64,000 bases of DNA from Kitasatospora sp. MMS16-BH015 (GTDB lineage: Bacteria > Actinomycetota > Actinomycetes > Streptomycetales > Streptomycetaceae): positions 1,054,001-1,118,000 of the forward strand of contig NZ_CP025394.1 in NCBI RefSeq assembly GCF_002943525.1, written 5' to 3'. A program made the translations under genes and the position numbers. The notes beneath the pieces are model-generated. The model was not told where the DNA came from. It searched no databases and saw only the letters and a list, made by a program, of their open reading frames with translations. How positions within the stretch are numbered: position 1 is the stretch's first letter; every line of letters starts with the position of its first letter. Positions 42,001 through 51,000 of this stretch are shown in pieces.

Positions 42001-45000
42001 CACCTGCCACGACGGGCGTCGTCCCGACCGGCTTCTTCACGATCGCCAGATCGGCCGAGGCCGGCGCCGGCGGGTTCGGGCCCGGACCGGGGCCGGGCAG
42101 ACCACCCGTCGCCGCATCCGAGGTGTTGTTCGCCGGCACCGGGTCGGCCGTGTCCGACTTCACCGACGCAGTGTTGCGGATGTCCGAGCCGTCACCGGAG
42201 TAGGCGGGGTCAAGTTTGACCGTGATCTTGTAGGTCTGCGTCTTGCCGACATCCAGCGTCGCCGGACCCGTGCAGGTCACCGTCTGACCGGAAGCAGCGC
42301 AACCCGCGTCAGCCGAGACGAACGCCAGCACGCTCGGCAGCGCGTCCGTCACCACCACGTTCTTCGCCTGCGACGGACCGTTGTTCGTCACCGTCAACTC
42401 GTACGAGAAGTCCGTCCCCGGCACCACCGGAGCCGTACCCACCGCCTTCTTCGTGATCGCCAGATCGGCCTTGGTCACAGCCGGCGGGTTCGGGCCCGGA
42501 CCGGGGCCGGGCAGACCACCCGTCCCCGCATCCGAGGTGTTGTTCGACGTGTCCGGGTCGGCGGTGTCGGACTTCACCGACGCGGTGTTCCGGATGTCCG
42601 AACCGTCACCCGCATACGCCTGGTCCAGACGGACCGTCACCTTGTAAACCTGGCTCTTGCCCACATCCAGCGTCGCCGGCCCCGTGCACGTCACCGTCTG
42701 ACCAGCAGCGGTGCAGCCGGTGTCGGCGGACACGAAGCGGAGCTGAGACGGCAGCGCGTCCGTCACCACCACGTTCTTCGCCTGCGACAAGCCCTTGTTC
42801 GTCACCGTCAACTCGTAATCGAAGCTCTCGCCAGGCGCGACCAAGGTGGTACCGACGGGCTTCTTCGTGATCGCCAGATCAGCCGAAGCCGGCGCCGGCG
42901 GATTCGGCACCGGACCAGGACCAGGCAGACCACCCGTCCCCGCATCCGACGTGTTGTTGGACATATCGGGGTCAGCGGTGTCGGACTTCACCGACGCGGT
43001 GTTCCGAATGTCCGAACCGTCACCCGCGTACGCCTGGTCCAGCCGGACCGTCACCTTGTAGACCTGCGTTCCCTTCGGGTCGAGCGTCGCCGGCCCGGTG
43101 CAGGTGACCGTCTGACCGGAAACCCCGCAGCCAGCGTCGGCCGACACGAACTGCAGCTGCGACGGCAGCGCATCCGTCACCACCACATTCCTCGCCTGCG
43201 ACAGGCCCTTGTTCGTCACCGTGATCTCGTACTCGAACGTCCCACCCGCCACAACCGGAGTCGTCCCGACCGGCTTCTTCACGATCGCCAGATCAGCCGA
43301 GGCCGGGGCAGGCGGGTTCGGACCGGGGCCCGGGCCGGGCAGACCACCCGTCCCCGCATCCGACGTGTTGTTGGACATGTCGGGATCGGCGGTGTCGGAC
43401 TTCACCGACGCCTGGTTACGGATGTCCGAACCGTCACCGGAGTAGGCGGCGTCGAGTTGGACTGTGATCTTGTAGGTACGGGTGCCCTTCGGGTCCATGG
43501 TCGCCAGAGGACCACAAGTGACCGTCTGGCCGGACACCACGCAGCCGGTGTCAGCGGACACGAAGTGCAACTGCGTCGGCAGATTGTCGGTGACCGTGAC
43601 GTTCTTGGCCTGCGACGGACCGTTGTTCGTCACCGTGATCTCGTACTCGAACGTCCCACCCGCCACGACAGGCGTCGTCCCCACCGGCTTCTTGGTGATC
43701 GCCAGGTCAGCCGAGGCCGGCGCCGGCGGGTTCGGACCAGGGCCCGGGCCAGGCAGACCACCCGTCCCCGCATCCGAGGTGTTGTTCGCCGGCACCGGAT
43801 CCGCCGTGTCCGACTTCACCGAGGCCTGGTTACGGATGTCGGAACCGTCGCCGGAGTACGCGGCATCCAGCTTGACCGTGATCTTGTACGTCCGGGTCTT
43901 TCCGACGTCCAAGGTCGCCGGACCAGTACAGGTCACCGTCTGACCGGAAGCAGCACAGCCGGCGTCGGCCGAGACGAATGCCAGCACACCCGGCAGGTTG
44001 TCCGTGACCGAGACATTCCTCGCCTGCGACGGACCGTTGTTGGTCACCGTCAACTCGTAGGAGAAGTCCGTCCCCGGCACGACGGGAGCCGTACCCACCG
44101 CCTTCTTCGCGATCGCCAGGTCAGCCGAAGCCGGCGCCGGCGGGTTCGGGTTCGGGCCGGGCTGCGGGTTCGGGCCAGGAAGGCCACCCATCGCCGCATC
44201 CGAGGTGTTGTTCGAGGTGTCGGGATCGGCGGTGTCCGACTTCACCGACGCCTGGTTACGGATGTCCGCACCGTCACCCGCGTACGCCTGGTCCAGCCGG
44301 ACCGTCACCTTGTAAACCTTGACGGCCTTCGGGTCCATCGTCGCGAGCGGACCGCAGGTCACATCCCGCCCGGACGCGGTGCAGCCGTCCGCTGAGGAGA
44401 CGAACGCCAACTGCGACGGCAGCGCATCCGTCACCACCACGTTCCTCGCCTGCGACGGACCGTTGTTCGTGACCGTGATCTCGTACTCGAACGTCCCACC
44501 CGCCACAACCGGGGTCGTCCCCACCGGCTTCTTCGTGATCGCCAGATCAGCCGAGGCCGGCGCCGGCGGGTTCGGACCCGGCCCAGGACCAGGCAGACCA
44601 CCCGTCGCGGCATCCGAGGTGTTGTTCGAGGTGTCGGGGTCGGCGGTGTCGGACTTCACCGACGCCAGGTTACGGATATCGGACCCGTTGCCCGCATAGG
44701 CGGCATCCAGCTTGACCGTGATCCGGTACGTACGGGTCCCCTTCGGGTCCATCGTCGCCAGCGGACCGCAGGTCACGTCACGACCGGACGCCGTGCAGCC
44801 GTCCGCCGAGGAGACGAACGCCAACTGCGACGGCAGCGCATCCGTCACCACCACGTTCCTCGCCTGCGACGGACCGTTGTTCGTGACCGTGATCTCGTAC
44901 TCGAACGTCCCACCCGCCACAACCGGGGTCGTCCCCACCGGCTTCTTCGTGATCGCCAGATCAGCCGAGGCCGGCGCCGGCGGGTTCGGACCCGGCCCAG

Positions 45001-48000
45001 GACCAGGCAGACCACCCGTCGCGGCATCCGAGGTGTTGTTCGAGGTGTCGGGGTCGGCGGTGTCGGACTTCACCGACGCCAGGTTACGGATATCGGACCC
45101 GTTGCCCGCATAGGCGGCATCCAGCTTGACCGTGATCCGGTACGTACGGGTCCCCTTCGGGTCCATCGTCGCCAGCGGACCGCAGGTCACGTCACGACCG
45201 GACGCCGTGCAGCCGTCCGCCGAGGAGACGAACGCCAACTGCGACGGCAGCGCATCCGTCACCACCACATTGCTCGCCTGCGAGGGACCGTTGTTCGTCA
45301 CCGTGATCTCGTACGAGAAGTCCGTCCCAGGCACCACCGGAGCAGTCCCGACGGGCTTCTTGGTGACAGCCAGGTCCGCCTTGGCAGGACTCGGCGGGTT
45401 CGGGCCCGGGCCCGGGCCAGGCAGACCACCCGTCACCGCATCCGAGGTGTTGTTCGCCGGCACCGGATCCGCCGTGTCCGACTTCACCGACGCCTGGTTA
45501 CGGATGTCCGAACCGTCACCGGAGTACGCGGCATCCAACTTGACCGTGATCTTGTACGCCAGGGTCTTGCCCACATCCAACGTTGCCGGCCCGATGCACG
45601 TCACCGTCTGACCGGAAACAGCACAACCCGCGTCAGCCGAGACGAACGCCAGCACGCTCGGCAGTGCGTCCGTCACCACCACGTTCCTCGCCTGCGACGG
45701 ACCGTTGTTCGTCACCGTCAACTCGTAGTCGAAACTCTCGCCGGGCGCGACCGAGGTGGTACCGACGGGCTTCTTCGTGATCGCCAGATCAGCCGAAGCC
45801 GGAGCCGGCGGATTCGGGCCCGGCCCAGGACCAGGCAGACCACCCGTCGCCGCATCCGAGGTGTTGTTCGCCGGCACCGGGTCGGCCGTGTCCGACTTCA
45901 CCGACGCAGTGTTGCGGATGTCCGAACCGTCACCCGCATACGCCTGGTCCAAACGGACTGTCACCTTGTAAACCTGCGTGGCCTTCGGATCCATCGTCGC
46001 CAACGGACCGCAGGTCACCTCCTGCCCTGACGCCGTGCAAGCGGAATCAGCAGAGACGAAATGCAGCTGCGAGGGCAGCGCATCCGTCACCACCACGTTC
46101 TTCGCCTGCGAGGGACCGTTGTTCGTCACCGTGATCTCGTACTCGAACGTCCCACCCGCCACAACCGGAGTCGTCCCGACCGGCTTCTTCGTGATCGCCA
46201 GATCAGCCGAGGCCGGAGCCGGCGGGTTCGGCACCGGACCAGGACCAGGCAGACCACCTGTCCCCGCATCCGAGGTGTTGTTGGACATGTCGGGATCGGC
46301 GGTGTCCGACTTCACCGACGCCTGGTTACGGATGTCCGAACCGTCACCCGCATAGGCGGCATCGAGCTTGACCGTGATCTTGTAGGTCTGAGTGCCCTTC
46401 GGGTCGAGCGTCGCCGGACCAGTGCAGGTGACCGTCTGGCCCGCGGCCGCGCAACCCGCGTCGACGGAGACGAAGTGCAGCTCCGCCTGGAGCACGTCCG
46501 TGACGACGACGCTTTTCGCCTGCGAGGGGCCCTTGTTGGTGACCGTCAGCTCGTAGGAGAAGTCCGTCCCCGGCACGACCGGAGTCGTCCCGACGGGCTT
46601 CTTCGCGATCGCCAGATCAGCCGAGGCCGGCGCCGGCGGGTTCGGACCCGGACCAGGACCAGGCAGACCGCCCGTCCCCGCATCCGAGGTGTTGTTGGAC
46701 ATGTCGGGATCGGCGGTGTCCGACTTCACCGAGGCCTGGTTCCGGATATCGGAGCCGTCACCGGCGTACGCCCGGTCCAGGCGGACCGTCACCTTGTAAA
46801 CCTTGACGGCCTTCGGGTCCATGGTCACCAACGGACCACAGGTCACATCCTGCCCGGACGCGGTGCAGCCGTCGGCGGAGGAGACGAACGCCAGCTGTGC
46901 CGGCAGCGCGTCCGCCACCACCACGTTTCTCGCCTGCGAGGGACCGTTGTTCGTGACCGTGATCTCGTAGTCATAGGTAGTCCCCGGGACGACGAGGGTC
47001 GTGCCCACGGGCCTCTTGGTGATCGCCAGATCGGCCGAGGCCGGAGCCGGCGGGTTCGGGCCCGGACCGGGGCCGGGCAGACCGCCCGTCGCCGCATCCG
47101 AGGTGTTGTTCGCCGACACCGGGTCGGCCGTGTCCGACTTCACCGAAGCCTGGTTACGGATGTCCGAACCGTCACCGGAGTAGGCGGGGTCAAGTTTGAC
47201 CGTGATCTTGTAGGTCTGCGTCTTGCCGACATCCAGCGTCGCAGGACCCGTGCAGGTCACCGTCTGACCGGAAGCAGCGCAACCCGCGTCAGCCGAGACG
47301 AACGCCAGCACGCTCGGCAGCGCGTCCGTCACCACCACGTTCTTCGCCTGCGACGGACCGTTGTTCGTCACCGTCAACTCGTACGAGAAGTTCGTCCCCG
47401 GCACCACCGGAGCCGTACCCACCGCCTTCTTCGTGATCGCCAGATCAGCCTTGGTCACAGCCGGCGGGTTCGGGCCCGGACCAGGACCGGGCAGACCACC
47501 CGTCCCCGCATCCGAGGTGTTGTTCGACGTGTCCGGGTCGGCGGTGTCCGACTTCACCGACGCAGTGTTCCGGATGTCCGAACCGTCACCCGCATACGCC
47601 TGGTCCAGACGGACCGTCACCTTGTAAACCTGGCTCTTGCCCACATCCAGCGTCGCCGGCCCCGTGCACGTCACCGTCTGACCAGCAGCGGTGCAGCCGG
47701 TGTCGGCGGACACGAAGCGGAGCTGAGACGGCAGCGCGTCCGTCACCACCACGTTCTTCGCCTGCGACAAGCCCTTGTTCGTCACCGTCAACTCGTAATC
47801 GAAGCTCTCGCCAGGCGCGACCAAGGTGGTACCGACGGGCTTCTTCGTGATCGCCAGGTCAGCCGAGGCCGGCGCTGGCGGATTCGGGCCCGGACCAGGA
47901 CCAGGCAGACCACCCGTCCCCGCATCAGAGGTGTTGTTCGACGTATCAGGGTCGGCGGTGTCGGACTTCACCGAAGCCTGGTTACGGATGTCCGAACCGT

Positions 48001-51000
48001 CACCGGCATACGCCTGATCCAGACGGACCGTCACCTTGTAAACCTGCGTCCCGCCGACAACCAACGTCGCCGGACCCGTGCAAGTCACCGTCTGACCGGA
48101 CGCAGCGCAACCAGCATCCGCGGACACGAAGTGCAGCTCCGCCTGGAGCGCATCCGTCACGACCACGTTCTTCGCCTGCGACAGACCCTTGTTGGTCACG
48201 GTCAGCTCGTAGTCGAAGGTCCCACCCGCCACGACCGGGGTCGTCCCGACCGGCTTCTTCGTGATCGCCAGATCAGCCGAGGCCGGCGCCGGCGGATTCG
48301 GCGTCGGACCGGGCTGCGGATTCGGACCCGGCAGACCGCCCGTCGCCGCATCCGACGTGTTGTTCGACGTGTCGGGATCGGCCGTGTCCGACTTCACCGA
48401 CGCCTGGTTACGGATGTCAGAGCCGTCACCCGCATACGCCTGGTCCAGACGGACCGTCACCTTGTAAACCTGCGTGGCCTTCGGGTCCAGCGTCGCCGGC
48501 CCCGTGCAGGTGACCGTCTGGCCCGAAGCGGCGCAGCCGGTGTCGGCGGACACGAAGTGGAGCTGGGTCGGCAGGGTGTCGGTGACGACCACGTTCTTCG
48601 CCTGCGACAGGCCGTTGTTCGTCACCGTGATCGTGTAGTCGAACGTCCCGCCGGGCACGACGGGCGTCGTCCCGACTGGAGCCTTGGTGATAGCCAGGTC
48701 CGCGCTCGGCTTCGCCGGCGGGTTCGGCGTCGGACCGGGCTGCGGATTCGGACCGGGCAGGCCGCCCGTCCCCGCATCCGAGGTGTTGTTCGCCGGCACC
48801 GGATCCGCCGTGTCCGACTTCACCGACGCCTGGTTGCGGATATCGGAGCCGTCACCGGAGTACGCGGCATCCAACTTGACCGTGATCTTGTACGCCTGGG
48901 ACTTTCCGACATCCAGCGTCGCAGGACCCGTGCAGGTGACTGTCTGACCGGCGGCGGTGCACCCCGCGTCGGCCGAGACGAACGCCAGCACGCTCGGCAG
49001 CGCGTCCGTCACCACCACGTTCTTCGCCTGCGACGGACCGGCGTTGGTCACCGTGACGGTGTAGTCGAAGGTTCCGCCGGGCACGACGGGCGTCGTCCCG
49101 ACCGGCTTCTTGGTGATCGCCAGGTCCGCACTCGGCTTCGCCGGCGGGTTCGGCACCGGGCCAGGGCCGGGCAGGCCACCCGTCGCCGCATCCGAGGTGT
49201 TGTTCGCCGCCACCGGATCCGCCGTGTCCGACTTCACCGACGCCTGGTTACGGATGTCGGAGCCGTCACCGCCGTACGCCTGGTCCAGACGCACCGTCAC
49301 CTTGTAGCTCTGGCTCTTGCCCGGGTCCAGCGTCGCCGGACCGGTGCAGGTGACCGTCTGGCCCGAAGCGGCACAGCCGGTGTCGGCGGAGACGAAGGAG
49401 AGCTGCGACGGCAGTGCGTCCGTCACCACCACGTTCTTCGCCTGTGACGGACCGGCGTTCGTCACCGTGATCGTGTAGTCGAAGGTCCCACCGGGCACGA
49501 CGGCGGTCGTCCCGACCGGCTTCTTGGTGATCGCCAGGTCCGCGCTCGGCTTCGCCGGCGGGTTCGGCACCGGGCCAGGGCCGGGCAGGCCACCCGTCGC
49601 CGCATCCGAGGTGTTGTTCGTCGACACCGGGTCCGCCGTATCCGACTTCACCGACGCCTGGTTTCGGATGTCAGAGCCGTCACCCGCATACGCCGGGTCC
49701 AACTGCACGGTCACCTTGAAGACCCGCGTTGCGCCGACCTCCAGCACGGCCACCGGATCGCAGGTCACGGTCTGCCCCGAGGCGGTGCAGCCCGCCGACG
49801 GCTGGAAGCGCAGCGGCGACGGCAGCGTGTCCGTCACCACCACGTTCTTCGCCTGCGACGGGCCGGCGTTCGACACGGTGAGGTCATAGACGAACGACTG
49901 ACCGGGGGCCACCGCCGTCGTGCCCACCGCCTTCTTGGTGATCGACAGGTCCGCGCTGGGCTTCGCCGGCGGGTTCGGCGTCGGGCCGGGCTGCGGGTTC
50001 GGGCCGGGCAGGCCGCCCGTGCCCGCGTCGGAGGTGTTGTTGGTGGTGTCAGGGTCCGTGGCGTCCGACTTGACGGTGGCCTGGTTCTTGATGTCCGAGC
50101 CGTCGCCGGAGTACGCCGGGTCCAGCTTCACGGTGAGCTTGACGGTCTTCGTTGCGCCCGCGCCCAGCGTGGCGATCGGACCGCAGGTCACCGTCTGCCC
50201 CGAGGCCGTGCAGCCCGCGTCCGAGGAGACGAAGGTCAGGACGACCGGGAGGGCGTCGGTCACGGTGACGTTCGTGGCCTGGGAGGGGCCGGCGTTCGAC
50301 ACCACCAGGTCGTAGGTGAAGGTGCTGCCGGGCACGACGGCGGTGGTACCCGAGGCCTTCTTCGTGATCGAGAGGTCGGCGGTCGCCGTCGCCGTGGTCG
50401 TCAGCTGGAAGTTCACGGAGTTGTTCGTCGCCAGCGGATCGTCGCTGTTCACCACTGCTGCGTTGCCGCCCGACAGCACGGTGCCCAGCGGCGCGGCCGG
50501 GTCGACCAGCACCGAGATGGCGAACGCGGACGTGGCGGCGTTCTTCAGTCCGGCCGCGATGGTGCAGCTCACCGACTTCTTGTCCACCGCCACCGTGCAG
50601 CCTGCGGGCTGGGTCGCGGCGGCCGTGGTGTTGGCCGGCAGGGTGAAGGTCACCGTCGAGGCCGAGGTGGTGTCCGAAGGTCCGTTGTTCGTCACCGTGC
50701 CGGTGACGGTGGTCGTGGTGCCCGGAGTCACCGGGGTGCTCGGCGCGCTCACCGACATCACCAGGTCGTTCGAGGCCTTGGCCGTCGTGGAGAGCGGCAC
50801 GGCCGCCGTGTTGTTCGCCGTGTTCGTGTCGTCCGTGGAGGCCACCGTCACCGTGCCGCCGGTGAGCGCGGTCGAGACCGGTGCGTCGGAGTCGACGACC
50901 AGCGGGATCGCGAAGTCGGCCTTGGCGCTCTTGGCCAGGCCGGCCGGTACGGTGCAGGTGACCGACTTCTTGTCGGCCGCCGCCGTGCAACCGGCCGGCA

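Noticed and set aside
39182..49447. Very long plus-strand reading frames antisense to the giant surface-protein gene
   Set aside because: They arise because the repeats lack stops on the other strand. Their translations are Arg/His-rich with no domain, signal or ribosome site.
46061..49447. A second antisense adhesin of 1128 residues
   Set aside because: Same cause as the other antisense frames in the repeat array; the repeats seen in it are just the complement of the DUF11 units.
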